A program made the position numbers and the translations under genes. Shown here piece after piece: positions 49,502 to 59,157 of a stretch of DNA of 64,000 nt. The DNA is from RGIG1681 sp045657465 (GTDB taxonomy: Bacteria > Bacillota > Clostridia > Christensenellales > UBA1242): positions 1 to 64,000 of the forward strand of contig JAZOTD010000013.1 in NCBI GenBank assembly GCA_045657465.1, read 5' to 3'. Position 1 is the first letter of the stretch. Every line of letters starts with the position of its first letter. The notes under the pieces were generated by a model that was not told the origin of the DNA, did no database searches, and worked only from the letters and a program-made list of their open reading frames with translations.

Positions 49502-50854
49502 ATGAAAAAGTTTAAAAAATCTACAGCTATAGTTTTATCAGTTATTATTGGACTTGTTCTTGTTGTTGGAATGGTTTTAAGTTTTGTTCCAATTAGAGTT
49601 GGCGCAAAGAAATTTGTGTCTTTTTCTGGTGCAATGAACATTTCATCTGATATCACAGGTGGAATTTATGGCGAATATCAAATTACTTCAAAAGACCCTA
49701 CAAAAGCAGAGTTGGTTCAATCAATGCAAATCATTCAAGATGTGCTTGATGAAAGTGGATATAAAAACATTAACATCTATGCTATTGGAAAATCAAAGAT
49801 AAGAGTTGAGGTTTCTTATCCAACAGGTGATGACACTTATGAAGGTGTTTACAGTTTGCTTTCAGGGGTTCCTGCAGGTCAATTTAAGTTGACTTCATCT
49901 CAAGAAATCAAAGAAGACACAATCATTCTTGAAGGTCACAAACATGTTAAGAAAATCAAGGTGTTCACAAACAATGACACAAAAAATATGTCAATCATCT
50001 TCAATGAAGAAGGTGAAAAGGTTTATGAAGAACTTTGCAAGAAGACTTCAACAATTTATTTAAACCTTGGTGAATACAATCAATCAATCTCTGTTGCTGG
50101 TGCAACTGACTTTAGTCAACTTTCACTTCAAAACGCAGATTGGGACAACTTGATTGCTCTTGAACAAAAAATTAAATTTGGTTGTATGAGTCTTTCACTT
50201 GATGCCGACACTGCAAAGATTAACACAATGTCTGCAAGATTGTCAGCTGGTGAATCTTCAAGCAATCCATTTGATGGTTCATTCTTCTCAAGCACTGCTT
50301 ATGTTGTTGTGTTTTCAACACTTGCTGTTGTGACAGCTCTTATTATGGTGTTGTTTGCAGTTAAGTTTGGATTCTATGCACTTTTGATGCTCGCAACTTT
50401 GATGTTTAACATCTTTGCATTTTTAGGAGTAATGTGTATTATTCCTTCAGTTGAATTTGGTTTGTCTACTATTGCATCACTAACTATTGGAATTGCACTG
50501 ATATACACATTTGCATTCAGCTTTGCTAGTGAAGTGAAAACGCAATACAATTTAGGAAAATCTCTTTCAGCATCACTTGAACATGCTTACAAAAAACAAA
50601 TTCCTGCAGTTGTTTCAAGCAATGTAATGTTGTTTATTGCATCGCTTGTTATGTTCTTCTTTGCATTTGGTGAACTTTCAAGTGCTGTGCTTGTGTTTAC
50701 AATGTGTGCATTTTTAAGCATTGTTACAAACTTGTTGATTGTTCCATTGTTTATTAAAGTTTGCATTTCTTTTGATGGCGTTGGAACAAAATTGTTCATG
50801 CTTAAAAAGAGAAGTGCGTTTGCAGAAATAGAAAACAACAAGGAGGAAGAATAA
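49502..50854 (+). CDS. secD: Protein translocase subunit SecD (divergent)
   Basis: SecD with SecF pulls secreted proteins across the membrane using the proton gradient. The 450-residue protein has a first span (about 10-28), an extracytoplasmic P1 domain with DITGGIYGEY, and five C-terminal spans from about residue 265. Where SecD span 4 normally carries a proton-relay Asp (VGMAVDANVLIFERIREE in E. coli), this protein reads IGIALIYTFAFSFASEVK, with Ile 334 at the Asp position. ATG 49502 with AAGGA is chosen; a longer in-frame start at 49397 is upstream of the signal-like span and unlikely. SecF follows by one base. Confidence 0.88.
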   Translation: MKKFKKSTAIVLSVIIGLVLVVGMVLSFVPIRVGAKKFVSFSGAMNISSDITGGIYGEYQITSKDPTKAELVQSMQIIQDVLDESGYKNINIYAIGKSKIRVEVSYPTGDDTYEGVYSLLSGVPAGQFKLTSSQEIKEDTIILEGHKHVKKIKVFTNNDTKNMSIIFNEEGEKVYEELCKKTSTIYLNLGEYNQSISVAGATDFSQLSLQNADWDNLIALEQKIKFGCMSLSLDADTAKINTMSARLSAGESSSNPFDGSFFSSTAYVVVFSTLAVVTALIMVLFAVKFGFYALLMLATLMFNIFAFLGVMCIIPSVEFGLSTIASLTIGIALIYTFAFSFASEVKTQYNLGKSLSASLEHAYKKQIPAVVSSNVMLFIASLVMFFFAFGELSSAVLVFTMCAFLSIVTNLLIVPLFIKVCISFDGVGTKLFMLKKRSAFAEIENNKEEE

Positions 50855-50855
50855 T

Positions 50856-51986
50856 ATGAAAACTGCTAAAAAATATCCACTCTTAATTTCGATTATTGTT
50901 TCATGTGTGCTTGTTGTTACATCATTGTTTATCTTGGGATTCTTTGGAATCAATCTTGGAACATCTCTTGCTGGTGGAAGCCAATTTGAAATCACTCTTT
51001 CAAACGATGCAGACACAAAAGAATACACAGCAAAAGTTAAAGAAGTTGTTGCAAACAAAGGATATATCGTTGACTCTGCATTTGTAGAAGATAAATACAA
51101 AGCAGGTGATGAAGACCTTGAATTTACAGACAGATGTTTGGTTGTTAGCATCGCTAGCAAAAATATTTCTGCAGATGATGCAAAAGACATTAGAAACGCG
51201 CTTGCAGAAAAACTTGAAATTGATGTAAAAGACATTTCTGCAATCGAAAAAACAACAAGTGCTCTAAAAGCAAAAAGCGTGTTGTTTTTAGGCATTGCTG
51301 TTGCGATTATTGTTGTATGCTTGTTTGCATTCGGTTGGCTTAGATATAGCATTTTCGCGGGTTTGTCATTTATTTTGGCATATCTTCACAACATCATTTT
51401 GTTCTTGTCTATGATGATTTTGACAAGAGTTCAACTTAACCTTATTTCACTTGCGTCAATTGTTGTTTTGACTCTTGTTATGACTGCAGTTCTTATTGTT
51501 ATTTATGAAAAATACAGAGAACAATCAAGACTCAAAACTGCTGAAAAACAAACAATTTCACAGCGTATGATTGCATGTGAAAAAACTGCAGTTAAGCCAT
51601 TTGGCATTATTGCTGGTGCAATTGTAGTGTTTGCTTTAATGATGCTTTTTGCTCCTGTTGCAATGGTTAGATTTGCATCTCTTGGCATGATTCTTGCACT
51701 CTTGGTTACTGCATACACAACACTTATTGTTGGTCCTGCTTCTTATGTTGCACTTTTAGAAATTAGAAATGATTATCTAAAAGCAATTGTTAGCAGAAAC
51801 GACAGCGTAAACAAAGAAATTCAAAAGAAAATCAAAACTGCTTCAAAAAAGGCTGAAGAAAAAAAGAATGCCGAAGCTAAAGCAGAAAAGACAGAATCTC
51901 AAGAAGTTAAGCCAGCGCCACAAAAGAAAGCTGGAACAAAGAAGACCACAACTTCTTCAAAATCTAAAACTTCAAAGAAAAAGTAA
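50856..51986 (+). CDS. secF: Protein translocase subunit SecF (divergent, basic tail)
   Basis: A 376-residue SecF with an N-terminal span, extracytoplasmic domain (GTSLAGGSQFEITL) and a five-span block. The region matching E. coli NDTIVVSDRIRE reads AVLIVIYEKYRE, so the proton-relay Asp is replaced by Val (about residue 212). The C-terminal 60 residues are a Lys/Ala/Thr-rich tail (AGTKKTTTSSKSKTSKKK), like YajC's. GGAGGAAG ribosome site; translationally adjacent to secD. A terminator follows. Confidence 0.88.
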   Translation: MKTAKKYPLLISIIVSCVLVVTSLFILGFFGINLGTSLAGGSQFEITLSNDADTKEYTAKVKEVVANKGYIVDSAFVEDKYKAGDEDLEFTDRCLVVSIASKNISADDAKDIRNALAEKLEIDVKDISAIEKTTSALKAKSVLFLGIAVAIIVVCLFAFGWLRYSIFAGLSFILAYLHNIILFLSMMILTRVQLNLISLASIVVLTLVMTAVLIVIYEKYREQSRLKTAEKQTISQRMIACEKTAVKPFGIIAGAIVVFALMMLFAPVAMVRFASLGMILALLVTAYTTLIVGPASYVALLEIRNDYLKAIVSRNDSVNKEIQKKIKTASKKAEEKKNAEAKAEKTESQEVKPAPQKKAGTKKTTTSSKSKTSKKK

Positions 51987-51991
51987 GTATA

Positions 51992-52020
51992 AAAATGGGC
52001 AAAAACCGCCCATTTTTTCT
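51992..52020 (+). terminator. Terminator after secF
   Basis: Perfect 9-bp stem AAAATGGGC / GCCCATTTT with a 7-base loop and T run. Confidence 0.92.
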
Positions 52021-52055
52021 TTTTCAAAATTTTTTCTAAAAAGCAATTTAAAGGA

Positions 52056-52084
52056 TTGAGTTTTTAGATAATCCGTGCTAAAAT
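52056..52084 (+). promoter_or_regulatory. Promoter of the recJ-rel operon
   Basis: TTGAGT (52056-52061), 17 bases, TAAAAT (52079-52084). Confidence 0.6.
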
Positions 52085-52112
52085 CTTTTTTAATAATAAT
52101 GGGTAAGTTTTT

Positions 52113-54398
52113 ATGAAATTAACAGATGAAAGAATTATAGAGTTTTTAAAGCAGAAACATCAACTTGATGATGCTGGAATAGAAAAGTTTTTGAGTTCTG
52201 GCTATGATGATTTAAATGATGCTTTAAAATTTAAAAACATAAACAAAATAACAGAAAAAATTAAAGATGCCATAAAACAAAACAAAAAGATTTTGGTTTA
52301 TGGAGACTATGACTCAGATGGCATTTGTGCCACCACTATTTTATATTTATACTTAAAATCAGCACATGCAAATGTTGATGTGTTTATTCCTAACAGATTT
52401 GAAAATGGGTATGGAATGAGTGTTGATGCAATTGAAGAAATTGTTGCAGATTATGCTCCAGACTTAATCATCACTGTTGACCTTGGAATCACCGCGGTTG
52501 AAGAGGTTGAAATATTAAAACAAGAAGGCATTGATGTGATTGTTACTGATCATCATTTGCCACTTGAAGAAGTTCCTGATTGCTTGATTTTAGATCCAAA
52601 GTTTGATAACGAAGAATATGGTTTTGACGCACTTTGTGGTGCTGGTGTGGCAATGAAATTGGTTGAAGCATTAGCAGGTCGTGATGAATCAAACAAATAT
52701 CTTGACATTGCAGCAATTGCAACAGTTGGAGACATTGTTCCGCTTATTGGTGAAAATCGTGCAATTGCCAGGCTTGGCATTGAAAAAATTAATAATAAAG
52801 ACTGTTTGAAAAGCATCAGCTTCTTAAAAGACAAACTTGAGCTAGGAGAGTTAACATCTGCTGATATTAGTTACAAAATTGTTCCAAGGCTTAACGCTTG
52901 TGGAAGAATGGACAATGCTCTCAAAGTTTTTGATTTTTTAATTGAAAATGATGAAAAATTACTAGAAGAAAAATATTTAGAAATTGAAAGTGACAATTCA
53001 CTTAGACTTGCTTCTATTGACAGGGGCAACAAAATTATTGAAAAGTGTTTAGAAAACTATGACATAAATGAACCATCTGTGCTAGTTCAAGGTGATTTTC
53101 ATGAAGGAATTATTGGCATTTTAGCTTCAAGGGTTTGCCATGAATATAACAAACCCGCAATTGTTTTCACAAAGACCGAAGATGGCAATTTAAAGGGTAG
53201 TGGACGAAGCATTCCAACGATTGATTTACACAAACTTATTAGCGAAATGCCAGATATGCTTGAAAATTTTGGCGGTCACAAAATGGCGGTTGGTGTAGAA
53301 ATTGCTCCAGATAATTTTGAAGTGTTTAAGACACAACTAAATAGAAAAATAAGCGAAATTTCAACCATTGAAGACTTTGTTATTGATGAGTCAAAATTTG
53401 ATATTGAAATCACTGATGACGATTTTTGTGAACACTTTTATAACCAAGTTAAACTGCTTGAACCATTTGGCTGTGAAAATGAAAAGCCTGTGTTTATGAT
53501 TAAACAATCTAAAATGAATGTTGAACCGATTAGTGAAAAAGCGTTTAAACATTACAGATGTTTCACTGCACAAAACAAGGTGATTACTGGGTTTAATTTT
53601 TATAAAAATGTTGATATTTGCAAAAGTGATAGTGACAAAACCTTTTTGGTTGATTTATCACTAAATAATTATAAAGGAAAGTCTAGTATCAATGTTGTTG
53701 CGAAAGGTTTAAAAGTTTCAAAAGTGTTGTTTGACGGTGACAAAACAGGTGACTATATGGCGTCACTTTATAATCTTTATTATTCGATTTTTGACTTTAA
53801 CAACAAAGACCAATATTACATTGAAAAAGACATTGAAAGTGTTATAAATTCGAAGTTTAATGAGTCGAGATTTGGCACGGTTGTTGTGGCTTCAACAAAC
53901 GAAGACTTGAAGATGATAGAGAAACTTGGTCTTGAAAAATATCTGTCACATTCATCTTTTGCAAATGCACAAAATGTGGTGCTTGCAAGCTCTAAATCTG
54001 TGTATGATTTGAAAGATGTCAAAGGTTATAAAAATATAATCTTTTTGCATAAATATTTTGATAATGAACACTTATATTTTTCACAGCAAATGAATGTGTT
54101 TGAACCAGAGCAAAAAGTAAGCTTTGACGCTGAAATTAACAAAGATAGAGCGGTTTGTGCGAGTGTTTATAAACATGCTTGCAATTTTGCAGCGTTAAAA
54201 GCAAATGATGTGATTGATTTTGCTCTAAAATTGAGCATTAAAGACAGCTCATTGTCAGCAGTTCAAATCTTGTTTGGTTTGATTGTATTTATGGAATTAA
54301 ACTTTTTAGAATTTGATGATATTTTGTCATGTTTTAAGGTTTTAAAATCTAAAAAAGCAGAACTTTCAAGTTCAAAATTTTATAATAGTGTGGAGTAG
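52113..54398 (+). CDS. recJ: Single-stranded-DNA exonuclease RecJ
   Basis: RecJ digests single-stranded DNA 5' to 3' in repair and recombination. The 761-residue protein has the DHH core: VYGDYDSDGICATT, ITVDLGITA, VTDHHLPLEE, then the DHHA1 domain (GSGRSIPTIDLHKL, FGGHKMAVG), an OB fold and a long C-terminal region of about 200 residues seen in Firmicute RecJ. It is followed six bases later by rel, the common recJ-apt-relA order with apt missing. Only a weak ribosome site precedes the ATG. Confidence 0.94.
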   Translation: MKLTDERIIEFLKQKHQLDDAGIEKFLSSGYDDLNDALKFKNINKITEKIKDAIKQNKKILVYGDYDSDGICATTILYLYLKSAHANVDVFIPNRFENGYGMSVDAIEEIVADYAPDLIITVDLGITAVEEVEILKQEGIDVIVTDHHLPLEEVPDCLILDPKFDNEEYGFDALCGAGVAMKLVEALAGRDESNKYLDIAAIATVGDIVPLIGENRAIARLGIEKINNKDCLKSISFLKDKLELGELTSADISYKIVPRLNACGRMDNALKVFDFLIENDEKLLEEKYLEIESDNSLRLASIDRGNKIIEKCLENYDINEPSVLVQGDFHEGIIGILASRVCHEYNKPAIVFTKTEDGNLKGSGRSIPTIDLHKLISEMPDMLENFGGHKMAVGVEIAPDNFEVFKTQLNRKISEISTIEDFVIDESKFDIEITDDDFCEHFYNQVKLLEPFGCENEKPVFMIKQSKMNVEPISEKAFKHYRCFTAQNKVITGFNFYKNVDICKSDSDKTFLVDLSLNNYKGKSSINVVAKGLKVSKVLFDGDKTGDYMASLYNLYYSIFDFNNKDQYYIEKDIESVINSKFNESRFGTVVVASTNEDLKMIEKLGLEKYLSHSSFANAQNVVLASSKSVYDLKDVKGYKNIIFLHKYFDNEHLYFSQQMNVFEPEQKVSFDAEINKDRAVCASVYKHACNFAALKANDVIDFALKLSIKDSSLSAVQILFGLIVFMELNFLEFDDILSCFKVLKSKKAELSSSKFYNSVE

Positions 54399-54404
54399 AA
54401 ATTT

Positions 54405-56501
54405 ATGGTTGAATTAGACGATAAATTTATAAAAAATGTATCGGACAACTATCCTGTTAACAAGGATAAGATTATTGATGCATACAAATTTGCAAACGAA
54501 AAACATGATGGTGTTTTTAGAAAAAGTGGGGAGCCATATATCATTCATCCTGTTGCGATTGCTCAAATTTTGATTGACAACAACATGGATTATTCAACCA
54601 TTATGGCTGGGCTTTTGCATGACGTTGTTGAAGATACAGATGTGACAATTGAAGAGATTGAACAAAGATTTGGTTCGACTGTTGCAAAGCTTGTTGATGG
54701 TGTTACAAAAATTAATGAGTTTAAGGCAAAAGCAAAGAGTTTTACTGAAAAAGAAAGTATGAAACATCTTTTGATTGCAATGGGTGATGATATAAGAGTT
54801 ATTTTTATCAAGCTTGCTGACCGTTTGCATAACATGAAAACCATCGAGTTTTTAAAAAGAGAAAAACAGATTCGAATGGCAACAGAAACTCAAGAATTAT
54901 TTATTCCTATAGCAGAAAGAATCGGTGTTAGAAAAATTAGAAGTGAACTTCAATCATTAACATTTAAGTGTTTGCATCCAGATGATTATACAAGGCTTAA
55001 AACTGAAATGGTTCGAAAAATTACAAAACGCAAAGATCAAGTTGATGCAATTGAAAAAAAACTTGAAGATGTGCTTTTAGAAAATGGCATAAAATCAAGA
55101 ATTATTGGATGGCCAGAACACACTTATTCTTTGTTTAAAAAGATTTCAAATCCTGGCATTGATCAAATTTTCTGCTTAATGCTTTTTAGGGTTATTGTTA
55201 AAACAGAAGATGAGTGTTATAGGGCATTAGGATTGTTTCACAAATTATTCAAGCCTGTTCCTGGACAGGTTAAAGATCATATTGCTTCACCAAAGAGAAA
55301 TGGCTATCAATCTCTTCATTCGGTCATGATTTCTGAAGATGCAGACATAACTTTTAAAGTCATGATTCGAACAGAAGAGATGGACAAGACTTGTGAATAT
55401 GGAATTTCATCATACTGGCAAGACAAAGACTCAGACACAAAATTTGATGAAGACTTTGAAAAACTTAACAAACTTAAAGAGATTGTTTCTGGTGAAAATA
55501 ACAAGCTCAATTCAACAGACTCATTTATTGACGCAATAAAAACTGATCTTGCACCAGATTCAACGTGGGTGCTTACTCCTAAACTTAAACCTATTTGTGT
55601 TAATGTTTCAAACCCAACAGTTATTGATTTTGCTTATGCAGTTCACACAAAGATAGGAAACAATGCAACAGGTGCTATTGTGAACAGCAAAAAAGTTTCG
55701 CTTGGCACACTTTTAAAGGCTGGAGATGTTGTTGAAATTCTCACAAGTCAAAAAGACAAAGCTCCAAGCAGAAACTGGCTTCAAGTTGTGAAATCTTCAC
55801 TTGCTAGAAGAAAAATTAGAGAATATATAAACAAACACACAACACCTGAAAATATTGAAAAAGGCAAAAAAATGCTTTCTGCAGAACTTGAAAAAATTAA
55901 TCATACATTAAGTGATATTGTCATGTTGTTTGCAAAAATAAAAGATGAATTTAACTTTGTGTCACTTGATGATATGTATGCTAGTATAGGTTATGAAAGC
56001 ATAACACTTTCTCAAATTACGAAATATGTTTTGCAGGAAGATATTTCAAAAAGCATTAATGAAAATTCACCAGTTGATGTTGATTGCGAAAAAGTTTCAA
56101 GCCTAGCATTTGCAAAATGCTGCTGTCCACTTTATGGTGACAATATTGTGGGGCTTGTTTCAAAAAATGGAATAACGATTCACACTGAAAATTGTCAAAA
56201 TATCAAAACTGTAGAAAAAGACAAAGTGGTGGCTGCTTCGTGGAAAGAAGGGGTGAGTCAGGTGTTTGACGTTAACCTAAAGATTGTTGCAAAAGACAGC
56301 ATTGGTTTGGCATCAAAAGTGTTTGAAATGATTTCTAGCGGAAATTTTAACATTAGCAGAATACTTGCAAAAGAAATTAACTCAACAGAAGTTGAGTTTG
56401 AACTTTGCGTTGGTGTTAAAAACAACAAAGAACTTGAACAGCTCATTAATAAACTCAAGACAATTGATGCAATCAAGTCAGTAAACAGATTCTTTGAATA
56501 A
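54405..56501 (+). CDS. Rel (p)ppGpp hydrolase with degenerate synthetase domain
   Basis: A 698-residue long RelA/SpoT homologue with HD hydrolase, synthetase, TGS, helical and ACT domains in normal order. The hydrolase residues are intact: RKSGEPY, HD at 72-73 in GLLHDVVEDT, and LADRLHNMKT. The synthetase is not: against Bacillus RelA, GRPKH becomes GWPEH (235-239; both ATP-binding Arg and Lys lost), the catalytic Asp of EIYDLLAVR becomes Cys 257 (QIFCLMLFR), and EVQIRT becomes KVMIRT with the Mg-binding Glu replaced by Lys 318. The guanine-stacking GYQSLH remains. It probably hydrolyses but cannot make (p)ppGpp. GGAGTAG precedes the ATG. Confidence 0.9.
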   Translation: MVELDDKFIKNVSDNYPVNKDKIIDAYKFANEKHDGVFRKSGEPYIIHPVAIAQILIDNNMDYSTIMAGLLHDVVEDTDVTIEEIEQRFGSTVAKLVDGVTKINEFKAKAKSFTEKESMKHLLIAMGDDIRVIFIKLADRLHNMKTIEFLKREKQIRMATETQELFIPIAERIGVRKIRSELQSLTFKCLHPDDYTRLKTEMVRKITKRKDQVDAIEKKLEDVLLENGIKSRIIGWPEHTYSLFKKISNPGIDQIFCLMLFRVIVKTEDECYRALGLFHKLFKPVPGQVKDHIASPKRNGYQSLHSVMISEDADITFKVMIRTEEMDKTCEYGISSYWQDKDSDTKFDEDFEKLNKLKEIVSGENNKLNSTDSFIDAIKTDLAPDSTWVLTPKLKPICVNVSNPTVIDFAYAVHTKIGNNATGAIVNSKKVSLGTLLKAGDVVEILTSQKDKAPSRNWLQVVKSSLARRKIREYINKHTTPENIEKGKKMLSAELEKINHTLSDIVMLFAKIKDEFNFVSLDDMYASIGYESITLSQITKYVLQEDISKSINENSPVDVDCEKVSSLAFAKCCCPLYGDNIVGLVSKNGITIHTENCQNIKTVEKDKVVAASWKEGVSQVFDVNLKIVAKDSIGLASKVFEMISSGNFNISRILAKEINSTEVEFELCVGVKNNKELEQLINKLKTIDAIKSVNRFFE

Positions 56502-56561
56502 TAAATATATATATAAAATAAAAAAAACACTTTACATTTTTTGAAAAATGTGATAATATTG

Positions 56562-56644
56562 ACGCGTACCGTTTGAGAGAGCTGAATTTTTTTCCGGTTC
56601 AGATGGCTCGAGAATTGGCAAATTTAGAAGTGGAGGAAAAACTA
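56562..56644 (+). promoter_or_regulatory. Structured rpsO leader, possible S15 site
   Basis: The leader has a hairpin GAGC-TGAA / TTCA-GAT-GGCTC around 56578-56612. S15 autoregulates through leader RNA in several bacteria; here this is inference. A promoter TTTACA (56531)...TAATAT (56554) with an 8-bp inverted repeat in its spacer is upstream. Confidence 0.4.
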
Positions 56645-56908
56645 ATGGATAAAGTTAAGAAGCAAGAGATTATCAAAGAGTTCGCTAAATCTGAGAACGA
56701 CACTGGTTCTCCATTTGTTCAAATTGCTCTTTTGACAGAAAGAATCAACAATTTGACAAACTATTTGAAATCTAACAAACAAGACTTCCATTCAAGACGT
56801 GGTTTGATGCAACTTGTTGGTCGCAGACGTGGCTTGTTGGAATACTTGAAGAACACTGACCTTGAAGGTTACAGAGCTTTGATTGAAAAATTAGGAATCA
56901 GAAAATAA
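56645..56908 (+). CDS. rpsO: Ribosomal protein S15
   Basis: An 87-residue four-helix 30S protein with the S15 signature: KSENDTGSPFVQIALLTERI, HFKSHKQDFHSRRGL-like SNKQDFHSRRGLMQLVGRRRGLLEYL, ending with ALIEKLGIRK. ATG 56645 with GGAGGA ribosome site is chosen; the longer frame to 56573 is within the structured leader. pnp follows, the conserved order. Confidence 0.97.
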   Translation: MDKVKKQEIIKEFAKSENDTGSPFVQIALLTERINNLTNYLKSNKQDFHSRRGLMQLVGRRRGLLEYLKNTDLEGYRALIEKLGIRK

Positions 56909-56914
56909 TTAAAT

Positions 56915-56953
56915 AAAGGGGGGTGGAGATAGTTTTTTCCGTCCCTTTTTTAT
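56915..56953 (+). terminator. Weak hairpin between rpsO and pnp
   Basis: AAAGGG...CCCTTT with inner GG/CC pairs and a T run; imperfect, so it may only attenuate. Confidence 0.5.
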
Positions 56954-56977
56954 TCAAATAAACAAAAGGAGCAATTT

Positions 56978-59074
56978 ATGTTTGAAGTAGAAAAAGATTT
57001 TAAATTAAACCTAGCTGGCAAAGATATTTTTGTTAAAACAGGCAAATATTGTGGTCAATCAAATGGCACATGTCAAGTTAGATGTGGTGACACTGTTGTT
57101 ATGGTTAACGTGACAATGAGTGACAAACCAAAAGAAGGCGCTGACTTCTTTCCGCTTTGCGTAGACTTTGAAGAAAAAATGTATGCTGTTGGAAAGTTCC
57201 CAGGCGGTTTCAAAAAGAGAGAAGGAAGAGCTAGTGACCAAGCTATTTTGTATTCTAGACTTATCGACAGACCAATCCGTCCACTCTTTCCAAAAGGTTT
57301 TTATTATGATGTTGCTGTTGTTGCAACTGCACTTTCTGTTGAACAAGACTATCCACCAGAAATTTTGGCGATGATTGGTTCTTCAGTTGCACTTTCAGTG
57401 TCTGACATTCCATTTGCTGGCCCAACAGGTTCGGTTGTTGTTGGTTATATTGATGGACAATATGTTATTAACCCAACAGCAGAAGAAGCTGAAAAGAGCT
57501 TGATGCATGTTGTTGTTGCAGGAACCAAAGATGCAATCATGATGGTTGAAGCTGGTGCAAAAGAAGTTTCTGTTGAACTTATGAGAGATGGTATTTTGTT
57601 CGCTCACAAATACATCAAAGAAATCGTTGCATTCATTGAAGACATTGCTAAAGAAGTTGGCAAACCAAAGAGAGAAGTTGAACTTTTCCACGTTGGTGAA
57701 GATGTTGAAAAAGATGTTCGTGAATATGTAACAGAAAACCTTACAAAAGCAATGGAACCACTTGCTGATAAAGTTGCTTATAACAACAGAATTCAAGAAG
57801 TTCTTGCTGATTGCAAAGAACACTTTGCTGAAAAATATGAAGACAGAGAACTTGAAGTTGCTGACCTTTTATATAAAATGCAAAAAGAAATTGTTAGAAG
57901 AAACATTCTCACAACAGGTGTTCGTCCAGACGGAAGACAAACAAAAGAAATTCGTCCAATTTGGTGTCAAGTTGGCGTGCTACCAAGAGTTCACGGAACT
58001 GGCGTCTTCACTCGTGGTGAAACACAAGTTTTGGACTGCTTGACACTTGCAACAATTTCTGAAGCTCAAAGACTTGAAGGTCTTGATGATGAAGAAAACG
58101 CTTACAAGAGATATATTCATCAATACAACATGCCACCATATGCAACAGGTGAAGCAAGAAATCTTCGTTCACCTGGTCGTCGTGAAATTGGTCACGGTGC
58201 TCTTGCAGAACGTGCACTTTTACCAGTTATTCCATCAGAAGAAGAATTCCCATATGCACTTAGACTTGTTTCTGAAGTGTTGTCATCAAATGGTTCTTCA
58301 TCTATGGCAAGTGTTTGTGGCTCAACACTTTCACTTATGGATGCGGGTGTTCCTATCAAAGCTCCTGTAGCAGGTGTTGCTATGGGTCTTATCAAAGACG
58401 AAGCTTCTGGCAAAGTTGTTGTTTTAACTGACATTCAAGGTCTTGAAGATTTCTTCGGTGATATGGACTTTAAAGTTGCAGGAACAAAAAATGGTATCAC
58501 AGCAATTCAAATGGATATCAAAATCAAAGGTATTGATGAAGCAATTCTTACAACTGCTTTGACTCAAGCAAACGAAGGCAGAATGGAAATTATGGACAAG
58601 ATGCTTGAAACAATCCCTGAATCAAGAGATCATTTGAGCCCATATGCTCCAAAGATTATCACATTTAAAATCAATCCAGAAAAAATTGGTGAAGTTATTG
58701 GTCAAGGTGGAAAAACCATCAATAAAATCATCGAAAAAACTGGTGTTAAGATTGACATTGAAGACGATGGAACAGTTATGGTTTCTTCTGCTGATATTGA
58801 AGCTTGCAATGCTGCAAAAGCAATCATTGAAGATATTGTGTTTGTTCCTGAAATCGGTGAAAGATATCAAGGCACAGTTGTTAGAATTATGCAATTTGGT
58901 GCATTTGTTGAAATCTCTTCAGCTTGTGATGGCATGATTCACATTTCTAAACTTTCAACAAAACGTGTTGAACGTGTTGAAGACGTTGTCAAGATTGGTG
59001 ACAAGGTTGAAGTTGAAGTTATCAAAGTTGATGAAAAAGGTAGAGTTGACCTTAAACTCGTAAAGAAATTATAA
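56978..59074 (+). CDS. pnp: Polyribonucleotide nucleotidyltransferase
   Basis: PNPase degrades RNA 3' to 5' phosphorolytically in the degradosome. The 698-residue protein has two RNase PH domains (GGFKKREGRASDQAILYSRLIDRP in the first; TGVRPDGRQ, VFTRGETQ, EIGHGALAERAL and the Asp-rich FFGDMDFKVAGT in the second), an all-helical linker, the KH domain (IGEVIGQGGKTINKIIE) and an S1 domain ending RVDLKLVKKL. Little tail follows. AAAGGAG ribosome site; terminator after. Confidence 0.97.
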   Translation: MFEVEKDFKLNLAGKDIFVKTGKYCGQSNGTCQVRCGDTVVMVNVTMSDKPKEGADFFPLCVDFEEKMYAVGKFPGGFKKREGRASDQAILYSRLIDRPIRPLFPKGFYYDVAVVATALSVEQDYPPEILAMIGSSVALSVSDIPFAGPTGSVVVGYIDGQYVINPTAEEAEKSLMHVVVAGTKDAIMMVEAGAKEVSVELMRDGILFAHKYIKEIVAFIEDIAKEVGKPKREVELFHVGEDVEKDVREYVTENLTKAMEPLADKVAYNNRIQEVLADCKEHFAEKYEDRELEVADLLYKMQKEIVRRNILTTGVRPDGRQTKEIRPIWCQVGVLPRVHGTGVFTRGETQVLDCLTLATISEAQRLEGLDDEENAYKRYIHQYNMPPYATGEARNLRSPGRREIGHGALAERALLPVIPSEEEFPYALRLVSEVLSSNGSSSMASVCGSTLSLMDAGVPIKAPVAGVAMGLIKDEASGKVVVLTDIQGLEDFFGDMDFKVAGTKNGITAIQMDIKIKGIDEAILTTALTQANEGRMEIMDKMLETIPESRDHLSPYAPKIITFKINPEKIGEVIGQGGKTINKIIEKTGVKIDIEDDGTVMVSSADIEACNAAKAIIEDIVFVPEIGERYQGTVVRIMQFGAFVEISSACDGMIHISKLSTKRVERVEDVVKIGDKVEVEVIKVDEKGRVDLKLVKKL

Positions 59075-59083
59075 AAAATTAAG

Positions 59084-59111
59084 CAGTCCTAAATTTAGGG
59101 CTGTTTTTTTT
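59084..59111 (+). terminator. Terminator after pnp
   Basis: Stem CAGTCCT / AGGGCTG (one T-G) with loop AAATTT and a T8 run. Confidence 0.9.
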
Positions 59112-59157
59112 ATGCAAAAAATTTAATTTTTGCGCCAAGTCTTGCATATGTTATTCT

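Noticed and set aside
50714..51352. 212-residue minus-strand ORF opposite secD/secF
   Set aside because: Shadow of conserved coding sequence on the plus strand; Ser/Thr-rich antisense composition and no recognisable domain.
56573..56644. 24-residue N-terminal extension of rpsO
   Set aside because: Begins at TTG inside a hairpin; ATG 56645 has GGAGGA and gives the standard S15 N-terminus.
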